A stretch of 10,837 nt of DNA from Xanthobacteraceae bacterium. GTDB lineage: Bacteria; Pseudomonadota; Alphaproteobacteria; Rhizobiales; Xanthobacteraceae. The stretch lies in NCBI GenBank assembly GCA_030043175.1, contig JASHYD010000363.1, forward strand, positions 1 to 10,837, written 5' to 3'. Below are positions 1 to 6,897 of this stretch, in pieces. A model generated the notes under the pieces. The model worked only from the letters and a program-made list of their open reading frames with translations, searched no databases and was not told where the DNA came from. Within the stretch, counting starts at the first letter, position 1. Every line of letters starts with the position of its first letter. The position numbers and the translations under genes were made by a program.

Positions 1-792
1 GCCAACTACCAGTTTCATATGACGCTGTTGCAGCCGGTCGGCGGCATGGACATGATCGCCCGCGCTTTCGCCCGCGAAGTCGGCGATCTCATCCGATTCA
101 ACGCCAAAGTGACGGCGCTTAAGCAGGACGGGCGCGGCGTGACGGCCATCTACGAAGACCGCACTGACTCCGGCAAACCGTTGCGAGCGACCGCGGACTG
201 GTGTCTCTGCACCATTCCGTTGCCGATCCTGAGCCAGATCGATGTCAACGTGGGCGCGCCGATGCAGAACGCCATCGACGCTGTTCCCTACGAGCCCGCC
301 GTCAAGGTCGGCCTGCAATTTAAGCGGCGCTTCTGGGAGCAGGACGACGGCATTTACGGCGGCATTTCCTATACCGATCTTCCGATCCGCCAGATCGGCT
401 ATCCGTGCACCGGCTACGGCGGTGCTGGCAAGGCCGTGCTCCTTGGTGCCTACGAGATCGACAGCGTCTATGCCTACGAGTTCACGGCCTTGTCGCCCAA
501 GGAGCGGGTCGCGAAGGCGGTCGAGGACGGCGCGCAAATCCACCCGCAGTACAAAGACGAGTTCGAGAACGGGATCGCGGTCGCGTGGCATCGCAACCCC
601 TCGACGCTCGGCTGCTCCGGCGTTTGGACCGACGAGACGCGCAAACAACATTATGAAAATCTGTGCGCGATCGACGGCCGAATCCTGCTCGCCGGGGAGC
701 ACGCGTCCTATTGGCCCGGCTGGCAGGAGGGCGCGATCCTGTCGTCGCTCGATGCCATCTCACGGCTGCATCGCCGAGTGCTAGCCGGCTGA
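1..792 (+). CDS. Flavin-containing amine oxidase, C-terminal part (5' end outside window)
   Basis: The reading frame is open from base 1, so the gene begins upstream; about 263 codons are visible. The family oxidises a C-N bond of an amine or amino acid with FAD. The visible part is the substrate-binding and C-terminal FAD-contact region. Its hallmark is near the end: GRILLAGEH, then SYWPGWQEGA (about 682-738), matching the family's GE-x-(9-11)-G-aromatic-x-EGA block that contacts the flavin. The Trp encoded at 721-723 occupies the place of MAO-B Tyr435, one wall of the aromatic cage. The N-terminal dinucleotide-binding GxGxxG motif and any Tat signal would lie outside the window, so location in the cell cannot be read here. 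The gene ends 13 bp before an exported cytochrome c gene, which suggests an operon and a dehydrogenase rather than an H2O2-producing oxidase. The family is sure; the substrate is unknown. Confidence 0.9.
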   Translation, partial: ANYQFHMTLLQPVGGMDMIARAFAREVGDLIRFNAKVTALKQDGRGVTAIYEDRTDSGKPLRATADWCLCTIPLPILSQIDVNVGAPMQNAIDAVPYEPAVKVGLQFKRRFWEQDDGIYGGISYTDLPIRQIGYPCTGYGGAGKAVLLGAYEIDSVYAYEFTALSPKERVAKAVEDGAQIHPQYKDEFENGIAVAWHRNPSTLGCSGVWTDETRKQHYENLCAIDGRILLAGEHASYWPGWQEGAILSSLDAISRLHRRVLAG

Positions 793-805
793 TCCGCGAG
801 GAAAC

Positions 806-1246
806 ATGTTGCGCCCTCGAACTGCATCGCCCGCACTAGCCTCGGCTTTTTCCAATGCGGCAATCGCGGCTCTTTCCAGTGCGGCAATTTCGTGCGCGGC
901 GATGTCGTCCGCGCTCGCGCAGCCTGCCGAGCGGTTCGGCAATGCGTTGCGCTTCATGCCACAGTCGGGCGAAGCGCTCTATGCCGATATTTGCCAGGGC
1001 TGCCATATGCCGGAGGGGGTGGGCGCGGTTGGTGCCGGCACCTATCCGGCACTGGCTCGGAACCCCAAGCTCGCAACCACCGGCTACCCGCTGTTCCTGG
1101 TCATCCATGGACGTAAGGGCATGCCACCCTTCGGCAAATTGTTGACCGACCAACAGGTCGCCGCGGTCGTCAACTACATCCGCACCCATTTCGGCAATGA
1201 TTTTCCGGACGCGGTGAGCGACGACGACGCAAAGGCGGCGCGGTAG
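806..1246 (+). CDS. Exported monohaem class I cytochrome c
   Basis: A 146-residue electron carrier of the periplasm. An Ala/Ser-rich signal peptide covers residues 1-38, with likely cleavage after the ALA at 36-38. The haem-attachment motif CQGCH is at residues 63-67 (992-1006). The sixth ligand is most likely Met106 in GRKGMPPFG (ATG at 1121-1123), followed by the usual final helix (LTDQQVAAVVNYIRTHFGN). This is the ordinary layout of small class I cytochromes c. The ATG at 806 is preceded by GAGGAA at 798-803, rather close but convincing, and the start keeps a complete signal peptide. The gene follows the amine oxidase by 13 bp, so the two are probably co-transcribed. By analogy with nicotine oxidoreductase NicA2 and its cytochrome CycN, it may re-oxidise the flavin of the neighbouring enzyme and pass electrons to the respiratory chain. 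The family is certain; the partnership is inferred from context. Confidence 0.92.
   Translation: MLRPRTASPALASAFSNAAIAALSSAAISCAAMSSALAQPAERFGNALRFMPQSGEALYADICQGCHMPEGVGAVGAGTYPALARNPKLATTGYPLFLVIHGRKGMPPFGKLLTDQQVAAVVNYIRTHFGNDFPDAVSDDDAKAAR
849..888 (+). repeat. Direct repeat inside the cytochrome c signal peptide
   Basis: The 16-mer at 849-864 recurs at 873-888 with one mismatch, a spacing of 24 bp or eight codons. It encodes the successive blocks SNAAIAAL and SSAAISCA, so the hydrophobic core of the signal peptide seems to have grown by an in-frame tandem duplication. Confidence 0.6.
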
Positions 1247-1252
1247 GGGGCG

Positions 1253-1268
1253 GGCAAGATTGCTTGCC
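1253..1268 (+). terminator. Short hairpin after the cytochrome c stop codon
   Basis: GGCAAG at 1253-1258 and CTTGCC at 1263-1268 form a perfect 6-bp stem with a 4-base loop, starting 6 bases after the stop codon. No T-run follows, so it is at best a weak intrinsic terminator or an mRNA 3'-end stabiliser. Confidence 0.3.
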
Positions 1269-1321
1269 GGTAAGTCCGCAAAGAAGCCTACCTTGATCAA
1301 GGTGGGGCGCGTACTGGCAAG
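1263..1321. repeat. Inverted repeat enclosing a 14-bp perfect palindrome
   Basis: The palindrome ACCTTGATCAAGGT lies at 1290-1303. It is enclosed by a 10-bp inverted repeat with one mismatch (1263-1272 and 1312-1321). The two are not exactly concentric. The site sits in the 217-bp gap between the cytochrome gene and the RHH gene. It could be an operator or a dispersed repeat; nothing in the sequence decides which. Confidence 0.35.
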
Positions 1322-1435
1322 AGCTACGAATGAGGAAACGATTCGCAGGGCCGGGTCACGCTTCGACTCTACCCGGCTCACCGGAATGTGGGAACGGAGT
1401 CACGCTCGAGCCACGACGTGCGGCCGCTTGCTTGG

Positions 1436-1450
1436 TCAGCGATTTGCTGA
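1436..1450. promoter_or_regulatory. Candidate operator ahead of the RHH gene
   Basis: TCAGC-GATTT-GCTGA is a perfect 5-bp inverted repeat ending 13 bases before the ATG of the ribbon-helix-helix gene. RHH proteins often repress their own operon by binding short inverted repeats in this position. The assignment rests on position and symmetry alone. Confidence 0.25.
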
Positions 1451-1463
1451 TACCGCGAATATT

Positions 1464-1658
1464 ATGAGCAAGTTAATTCGTGACGTCAGGAAATATGTGA
1501 GGCAGCAGCGGCCTGCGAAGCCAGGGGAGCCCATTACGGTGCGCTTGCACCCTGATCAGCTCAACCAGCTAAAAGCCTGGATTGCCAAGCAGGATGATGC
1601 GCCATCTCGCCCCGAAGCTATGCGGCGGCTATTGGCGAAGGCGCTGGGCAAGAAGTGA
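1464..1658 (+). CDS. Small ribbon-helix-helix (RHH) domain protein
   Basis: A 64-residue basic protein. After a Lys/Arg-rich N-terminal tail, GEPITVRLHP (about residues 22-31) reads as the DNA-contacting strand, DQLNQLKAWIAKQ as the first helix, and SRPEAMRRLLAKAL as the second, which is the RHH order. Such proteins bind DNA as dimers and are often autorepressors, including antitoxins. I chose the ATG at 1464 because the open frame upstream to 1260 reads like non-coding DNA, runs through the palindrome, and adds nothing domain-like. There is no strong ribosome binding site at either start. The stop overlaps the next gene as GTGA (1655-1658), so translation is probably coupled. GC content is lower here than in the flanking catabolic genes. 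It could be an orphan regulator or one half of a two-gene module; I cannot assign a target. Confidence 0.65.
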   Translation: MSKLIRDVRKYVRQQRPAKPGEPITVRLHPDQLNQLKAWIAKQDDAPSRPEAMRRLLAKALGKK

Positions 1659-2113
1659 CGCGAGCGATGGAATCGGCCGTCCAGGTGATTGGGTCTTTTC
1701 TTGCTGCTGCCCTGGGTTGGGTGGTGCTGGAATTCGTCGCCCGACCACTGCGCAAGTTTTACGATCTGAGGGGCGAGGTCATCAGGCGATTGACCGAGTA
1801 TGCCAATATCAAGCCACGCTGGCGTGAAATCCCGGGAGATCGCAAGGAATTGGAACTCTCTCAGGAAGAGATCGCGCGCCTCGAAAAGGCTCAGGATGTT
1901 CTGCGCGACCTCGCGTCACAGCTTGTGGCATTTGCCAGTAACGAAACCTGGGCGCTGCATGCCGCAAAGGTCATGGGTCATGATCCAAAACATGCAGCTG
2001 AGGGGCTAATAGGCCTCTCGAACAGGATCGATACACACGATCCTCAAGACCACAAGTTTCATCGGAAAACGATCAAACAAGGCCTGTTTCGTGACAGTCG
2101 CGATGTGATGTGA
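1655..2113 (+). CDS. Small membrane-anchored protein of unknown function
   Basis: A 152-residue protein if the GTG at 1655 is used, 148 if the ATG at 1667 is used. The GTG overlaps the stop of the RHH gene by 4 bp, which favours coupled translation. An N-terminal hydrophobic segment (VIGSFLAAALGWVVLEFVA, about residues 11-29) is followed by a positively charged stretch, so the remainder probably faces the cytoplasm. That part is helical and charged, with an ELSQEEIARLEKAQDVLRDL segment, then NETWALHAAKVMG and EGLIGLSN blocks. I recall similar blocks in uncharacterised rhizobial membrane proteins but cannot name the family. Base composition falls towards the 3' end (27 G+C in bases 2041-2100), whereas bases 3061-3120 of the solute-binding gene have 38 in 60, consistent with horizontal arrival. 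No function is claimed. Confidence 0.65.
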   Translation: MTRAMESAVQVIGSFLAAALGWVVLEFVARPLRKFYDLRGEVIRRLTEYANIKPRWREIPGDRKELELSQEEIARLEKAQDVLRDLASQLVAFASNETWALHAAKVMGHDPKHAAEGLIGLSNRIDTHDPQDHKFHRKTIKQGLFRDSRDVM

Positions 2114-2116
2114 CTG

Positions 2117-2135
2117 ATCGCGTCGCGGCCGCGAT
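2117..2135 (+). terminator. Hairpin just after the membrane-protein gene
   Basis: ATCGCG at 2117-2122 pairs with CGCGAT at 2130-2135 around a 7-base loop, four bases past the stop codon. No T-tract follows. It may close the RHH/membrane-protein unit, but the rest of the gap up to 2304 shows nothing else I can support. Confidence 0.3.
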
Positions 2136-2304
2136 AGCAGACCGTGCAGAAGCTGCTTTCGTCCACCCCGCCCGTCATATAGCCTCTCCGACAGCCGCCG
2201 CGACAGCTGCCGCGCTTGGGAGTGCCGAAACCGCCGGGTAAATTATTTGAGTTGCCCGCCGCGCTTCTTTCGCTGCAACTTTAAGAAAAAGAAAAGCGCT
2301 CATC

Positions 2305-3894
2305 ATGGATCGACGAACATTCTTGAGGACCACGGTCGGCGCGGCGGTGACTATCTGCCTTGCGAGCCCGGCAATCTCGCAACGCGCGGCGGCGCGAACA
2401 CTGCGCCTCGTACCGCATGCCGACCTCGCCAATTTCGATCCGGTCTGGACGCCGGCCTTCATCGCGCGCAACGCGGGCGTCCTCGTCTGGGACACCCTCT
2501 ACGGCGTCGACGCCAAGCTGCGACCGCAGCGCCAGATGATTGAGGCCGAAGACGTATCGCCCGACGCTCTCGCCTGGACGTTTCGCCTGCGGCCGGGATT
2601 GAAATTTCACGACGGCGAGCCGGTGCGCGCGGCCGACGCGGTCGCCAGCATCAACCGGTGGGCGGCGCGCGAGCCCATGGGAGCGATGATCAAGGCGGTC
2701 GAGAATGAGCTCGCCACCATCGACGATAGGACCTTCCGCTGGACCCTGAAAAAGCCGTTTCCCAAACTGCTGCTGGCGCTCGGGAAGCTCAGCACGCCGT
2801 GTTGCTTCGTCATGCCGGAGCGAATAGCCGCAACCGATCCGTTCCAGCAGATCAGCGATTATGTCGGCAGCGGGCCGATGCGCTTCGTGCGCAGCGAATG
2901 GGTGCCGGGCGCCAAGGCGGTGTTCGAGCGATTCGCGGGCTATGTGCAGCGCGCGGAGCCCGCGTCCTGGCTTGCCGGCGGCAAGCGCATCCTAGCAGAC
3001 CGCATCGAATGGATCGTGATGCCCGATCCTGCCACCGCCGCCGCGGCGCTCCAAAGCGGCGAAGTGGACTGGCTCGAACAGGTGCTTCCCGATCTCGTCC
3101 CGGTGCTGCGCAAGAACCGCAATGTGGTCGTGGATATCCAGGACCCCCTCGGCTGGGTCGGCCTGTTGATCGTCAACCATCTTCACCCGCCGTTCAACGA
3201 CGTGCGCGCACGGCGTGCGCTCCTCGCTGCCATGAGCCAGGCAGACTACATGCGCGCCTTCGTTGGGGATGACGCCATGTGGAAACCGATGCCGGGCTAT
3301 TTCACCTCCGGCACGCCCCTCTACAACGAGGAGGGCGGCGACATACTCAAAGGCCCACGGCGCTTCGATCTGGCGCGGCGCCTGCTGGCGGAGAGCGGCT
3401 ACAAGGGCGCGCCCGTCACTCTGATGGCCGCCCAAGACCTCCCCAACCATAAGCTCTGGGGCGAGCTGACGGCGGACCTCCTGACGCGGCTCGGTGTCAC
3501 GGTCGATTACGCGGCCATCGACTGGGGCACCCTGAACGCACGGCGCGTGCAGAAATCGCCGCCGGGACAGGGCGGCTGGCAGATGGTTATCAGCGGGGTC
3601 ACCGGCTCGGATTGTCTCGATGGGACGAACCGCCTGCTTCGCACCGACGGCAAGACCGTATCAGTCGGCTGGGCGATGAGTCCGCAGGTCGAGACCGAAG
3701 TTGCCGCATGGTACGACGCCCGATCGTTCGATGAGGAAAAGGCCGTCGCCCGCCGCCTTAACCGGGCCGCTGTCGACCATGTGGTTTATGCGCCGCTCGG
3801 CTTCTACCTGCGGCATCATGCGTGGCGAAAAAACGTGAGCGGCGTCAGGGCGGGGCCGGTACCGTTCGCCTGGGATGTCGCCAAGATGGCATAG
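2305..3894 (+). CDS. ABC transporter solute-binding protein, family 5 (peptide/opine/nickel type), Tat-exported
   Basis: A 529-residue periplasmic binding protein of the SBP_bac_5 family, close to the usual family length. It opens with a twin-arginine signal: DRRTFLRT, a hydrophobic stretch, and likely cleavage near the ASPAIS region (about residues 20-25). The mature part follows the family pattern: DLANFDPVWTP and NAGVLVWDTLYG near the N-terminus, the family signature region around WTFRLRPGLKFHDGEPVRAADAV, then GSGPMRFV, the repeated AALQSGEVDW block, and late NHLHPPFNDVRARRAL and FYLRHHAWRKNVSGV segments. Members bind oligopeptides, opines, glutathione or other compounds for import, so the substrate is open. 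The ATG at 2305 is the first that keeps the Tat signal intact; the region upstream is A-rich without a strong ribosome binding site. The amidase starts 29 bp downstream, so the bound ligand may be an amide. No permease or ATPase genes are present in the window. Confidence 0.92.
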   Translation: MDRRTFLRTTVGAAVTICLASPAISQRAAARTLRLVPHADLANFDPVWTPAFIARNAGVLVWDTLYGVDAKLRPQRQMIEAEDVSPDALAWTFRLRPGLKFHDGEPVRAADAVASINRWAAREPMGAMIKAVENELATIDDRTFRWTLKKPFPKLLLALGKLSTPCCFVMPERIAATDPFQQISDYVGSGPMRFVRSEWVPGAKAVFERFAGYVQRAEPASWLAGGKRILADRIEWIVMPDPATAAAALQSGEVDWLEQVLPDLVPVLRKNRNVVVDIQDPLGWVGLLIVNHLHPPFNDVRARRALLAAMSQADYMRAFVGDDAMWKPMPGYFTSGTPLYNEEGGDILKGPRRFDLARRLLAESGYKGAPVTLMAAQDLPNHKLWGELTADLLTRLGVTVDYAAIDWGTLNARRVQKSPPGQGGWQMVISGVTGSDCLDGTNRLLRTDGKTVSVGWAMSPQVETEVAAWYDARSFDEEKAVARRLNRAAVDHVVYAPLGFYLRHHAWRKNVSGVRAGPVPFAWDVAKMA

Positions 3895-3912
3895 CGCCGA
3901 GGCAGAGAACGC

Positions 3913-3918
3913 GGAGGG
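3913..3918 (+). promoter_or_regulatory. Ribosome binding site that sets the amidase start
   Basis: GGAGGG lies five bases before the ATG at 3924. The frame is open back to 3822, but that longer start would lie inside the solute-binding protein gene and has no such site, so 3924 is preferred. Confidence 0.7.
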
Positions 3919-3923
3919 CAAAC

Positions 3924-5375
3924 ATGGGTCAGCTTCATTTTCAATCGGCGGTTGCCATTGCGCGGCAGATCCGCGAGCGCAAGATCAGCGCCAGCGACGC
4001 GCTCGAGCATTTCCTCGCGCGTGTGGCGAAATACAATCCTAGGATCAACGCCATCATTTGGCTCGACGCCGACCGCGCGCGAACGCGGGCGAAGGCCGCC
4101 GATGCGGCACTTGCCAAAGGTGAAATTTGGGGACCACTCCATGGCGTGCCCATGACCATCAAGGAGAGCTTCAACGTCGCTGGCTCGCCGACCACCTGGG
4201 GCGATCCGAACCTCGAGAATAATGTGACGGAGACAAGCGCGCTCGCGGTCGAGCGGTTGGAAAAAGCGGGCGTCGTACTGTTTGGCAAGACCAACGTGCC
4301 GCTGCTGCTCGCCGACAACCAGAGCTACAATGCGATTTACGGGACCACCAACAACCCGTGGGATTTATCGCGCACGCCCGGCGGCTCCTCCGGCGGCTCG
4401 GCGGCGGCGCTTGCGGCCGGCCTCACCGGCATCGATGTCGGCAGCGACATCGGTGGCTCGATACGCAATCCAGCCCATTTTTGCGGCGTGTTCGGTCTCA
4501 AGCCGACCTGGGGTGTGGTCGCCCCGAAGGGGCAGGCGCTGCCCGGCTCGCACGCCTACGCGGACATTTCGGTGGTTGGCCCTCTGGCGCGTGGTGCCGA
4601 CGATCTCGAGATCGCGCTCGACGCCATGAGTGGTGCCGATGAGATCGACGGAGTTGCCTGGAAGCTCGATCTGCCGGTCTGCGATGCCGCCTCATTCAGG
4701 GATTTGCGCATTGCCGTCAAGCTGCACGACCCTAACTGCGAGGTGGATGCACAATACGTGGACAAGCTCCAGGCGCTGGTCGACGCGCTAGCCAAGCGCG
4801 GTGCCAAAATAAAGGAGGCCGAGCCAACACTCGACGCTGCTCGGCTTCATGAGATCTATATTCTGCTGCTGCGCGCCGCGACCTCGGCGCGTACCCCTGA
4901 CGAAGATATCGAGCGGTGGCGCAGTGCCGCGGCGGCGCTCGGCCCTGGCAAGGAGCCTTATCTCGATCTCATGGTACGAGGCAACACGCTACGGCACCGC
5001 GACTGGCTCAAACTCAACAACGAGCGGCATGGGTTGCGACGCGCCTTCGCGGCATTCTTCAAGGATTGGGACATCCTGTTATGCCCGGTCGGCGTTTCCG
5101 CCGCGGTGCCTCACGACCACGCAGGCGAGCGCTGGCAGCGCGTGATCTCGGTAAACAGCAAGCCGGTGCCGTCGACAACAAATCTATTCTGGGCGGGTTA
5201 CTCGAGCCTGGTTTATTTGCCCTCGACAGTGGGGCCGGTCGGCTTCATAGGCTCCGGGCTTCCGGTCGGCTACCAAGCGATCGCCGCCAGTGGCTGCGAC
5301 AAGTCGGCGATAGCCTTCAGCCGCCTCATCGAGAAGGAAATCGTCGGCTTTGTACCTCCTCAGGGCTTTGACTGA
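3924..5375 (+). CDS. Amidase-signature family hydrolase
   Basis: A 483-residue amidase, the usual family size, hydrolysing a C-N amide bond. The Ser-cisSer-Lys triad is complete: Lys80 in GVPMTIKES, Ser155 in TPGGSSGGSAAAL, and Ser179 in GSDIGGSIRNP. The distances Lys to Ser (75) and Ser to Ser (24) equal those of the textbook member, fatty acid amide hydrolase (142, 217, 241). The oxyanion loop DIGGS and the following HFCGVFGLKPT block are also normal. No signal peptide is seen, so the enzyme is probably cytoplasmic and acts on an imported substrate. It follows the solute-binding protein gene by 29 bp and is probably co-transcribed with it. The family includes indole-acetamide hydrolases, nylon-oligomer hydrolases and many general amidases. 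Sequence reading cannot choose among them, so no symbol is given. Confidence 0.93.
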   Translation: MGQLHFQSAVAIARQIRERKISASDALEHFLARVAKYNPRINAIIWLDADRARTRAKAADAALAKGEIWGPLHGVPMTIKESFNVAGSPTTWGDPNLENNVTETSALAVERLEKAGVVLFGKTNVPLLLADNQSYNAIYGTTNNPWDLSRTPGGSSGGSAAALAAGLTGIDVGSDIGGSIRNPAHFCGVFGLKPTWGVVAPKGQALPGSHAYADISVVGPLARGADDLEIALDAMSGADEIDGVAWKLDLPVCDAASFRDLRIAVKLHDPNCEVDAQYVDKLQALVDALAKRGAKIKEAEPTLDAARLHEIYILLLRAATSARTPDEDIERWRSAAAALGPGKEPYLDLMVRGNTLRHRDWLKLNNERHGLRRAFAAFFKDWDILLCPVGVSAAVPHDHAGERWQRVISVNSKPVPSTTNLFWAGYSSLVYLPSTVGPVGFIGSGLPVGYQAIAASGCDKSAIAFSRLIEKEIVGFVPPQGFD

Positions 5376-5587
5376 GCCGAATTGACTCTCCCAGCGTCCG
5401 CCGCGCTAAGCCAGCGCAATTGACAAATCTACCAACAGGGGCTCAGCCGTCGGACCCATGGCGGCCCTCGCTACCCAATCGACCATGGTGCCCATCTGTC
5501 CGATCGGCCCAAGGGGGACTGGGGTCACATACCAGTACGGTCAATTGACCACCCGGGTTTCGGAGAAGCACCGTGCTCTTATGAGGC
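5376..5587. other. Intergenic gap between converging amidase and ntrY remnant
   Basis: No supportable gene. The heptamer AATTGAC occurs three times (5380-5386, 5418-5424, 5543-5549). A 7-bp inverted repeat CTGAGCC/GGCTCAG (5372-5378 and 5440-5446) has a 61-base loop, too long for an ordinary terminator. On the - strand the bases from about 5535 to 5407 read as a plausible protein tail (it begins WYVTPVPLGPIGQMG), but a stop lies three codons upstream of it, so it may be a further gene remnant. Confidence 0.4.
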
Positions 5588-6036
5588 TTAGGCGATTTCG
5601 GCCGGCGCTGACCGGTTGGCCAAGCCGAAGCCGATCCGTACCCCCCACAACAGCACGGCGCGAGCATGGCGTACATCAACACGGAGGCGAACTGCACGCC
5701 GATGCGCCTCGCTTCGAGATTGGCGTATTCTCGGATGCTGCTCTCGGTCAGCCGGACTTGCTCCAGCACGCGAGGATCGATCAAGCGAGCGACGAATAGG
5801 TAAGCATCGTCGTAGCCCTTCAACTTGGTTAGCGCGCCGATGTAATTCGTGTCCGGCAACATATCGGCAACCGCCTCGGCATCGCTGATTTGGGCGAGGC
5901 GCTCGACGGGCGGCAGCGGGGGCTCCGGGAGTTCGGGCGGCAGTCGAACATCGGCCTTGAGGATGATCGACTGATCGGACCTCAGCATCATCGCCAGCTG
6001 AGCCGACTCATTGACCCTCAGGTCGTGATGCGACAA
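5588..6036 (-). pseudogene. ntrY (remnant): Fragment of an NtrY-like sensor histidine kinase, frameshifted
   Basis: From 6036 downward the frame reads AMMLRSDQSIILKADV, then YIGALTKLKGYDDAYLFVAR, LIDPRVLEQ, EYANLEARRIGVQF and MYAMLA. I recognise this as the end of the extracytoplasmic sensor domain of rhizobial NtrY, running into its second membrane helix. At about 5655 the frame breaks. In the neighbouring frame it resumes with VLLWGVRIGFGLANR, the rest of that helix and the entry to the HAMP region, and then stops at 5588-5590. About four bases are missing at the break compared with my memory of NtrY. HAMP, histidine-phosphotransfer and ATPase domains are absent, as is the N-terminal helix. 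The only start codon is a TTG at 6036, and homology may continue upstream to the very end of the caspase pseudogene (about 6062). The frame also stays open to 5443, but that tail looks non-coding. This is not a working kinase. Confidence 0.72.
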
Positions 6037-6897
6037 CAGCGAAGCGTTTACGGATATTACGCTTATTTTCCGGCAACGAAGAAGAAGTCCCGTCGTCCCG
6101 GCAGCGAGCCATAGGTAAACGGCTGCTGGCGCTTGTTGGTGGCCTCCAGAACGTCGTCGCGCACATAGTCGAACTGACGGCGCACCTCGCGGCCCGGCAC
6201 CTTGAGCTCCGCTGCGAAAGCGCGCGCGAACGGGCTATTCGCGCCGTCGATATTGTCGGTCGCGATCTGGCCGTCCTTCGCCGAATAGACGACGAGTGTT
6301 CCGGGCTCCGGCTCGGGCGGCGGAGCCAAACCTCGATCATTACCGCTGCGCGACGCCATGGTGCGGCGCATGCTGTCCTTGAATGGATTGACGCGGCACG
6401 CGTCGAGAATAAGGAGCCTCAGCAGCCTGGCGCCACCGAGCGTGTTCAGCAATTCCTCATACGACACGGTTTCTGCCTTAACGTCGCGCTCATCAGCGAG
6501 TTTGGCATCGATGGGGATGAGATAGTTGACCTGATTGATCTCGATGCCGTGACCCGCAAAATAGATGAGCGCCCAATCCGCCTTGTCGGCCTGATCGCGG
6601 AACGCACGCAGAGCTTTCACCATGGCATCGCGGCCGAGGTCGATCTTCAGCTCGACCGTTTGAAAGCCGGTCTGCTGCGGAGCATCCGCCACCGCCTTCG
6701 CGTCGCGGGTTTGGCAGCATCGTGGCGAAGCCGTATTCTGAATTGCCGATCACCAGCGCAACACGACGCTCCCTGGTGAAGGTCGATGCAGCCATCTGGA
6801 CGGCGGACGTCGCAAGCTGAAATACGGACGGCTTTGGCTGGTTCGGCTGCGGCACAAGTGTGGCCTGCGCGCGTTCGCCATCCTGGCGCGCTTCCGC

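Noticed and set aside
836..1381. A 181-codon - strand open frame across the cytochrome gene
   Set aside because: It is antisense to a cytochrome c with a clear haem motif and signal peptide, and has no family resemblance.
1320..1400. Possible tRNA 3' half (a TTCGACT-like loop between CGGGT and ACCCG near 1353-1377)
   Set aside because: The arm lengths do not fit a T-arm, and no acceptor, D-arm or anticodon arm can be folded.
1260..1463. Longer RHH start at 1260
   Set aside because: The extension crosses the palindrome and inverted repeat, has no domain character, and would make the protein twice the usual size.
3822..3923. Longer amidase start at 3822
   Set aside because: It lies within the solute-binding protein gene, adds an Arg-rich non-family extension, and lacks the GGAGGG site present before 3924.
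1..5375. An indole-3-acetamide auxin pathway (amine oxidase as tryptophan monooxygenase plus amidase as its hydrolase)
   Set aside because: The two genes are in separate units with unrelated genes between. The oxidase is paired with a cytochrome c, which does not fit a monooxygenase, and nothing in the amidase marks it as the indole-acetamide enzyme.
5443..5655. C-terminal part of a 197-residue hypothetical protein
   Set aside because: The NtrY-like sequence continues in a different frame at this point, so the rest of this frame is a frameshift product.
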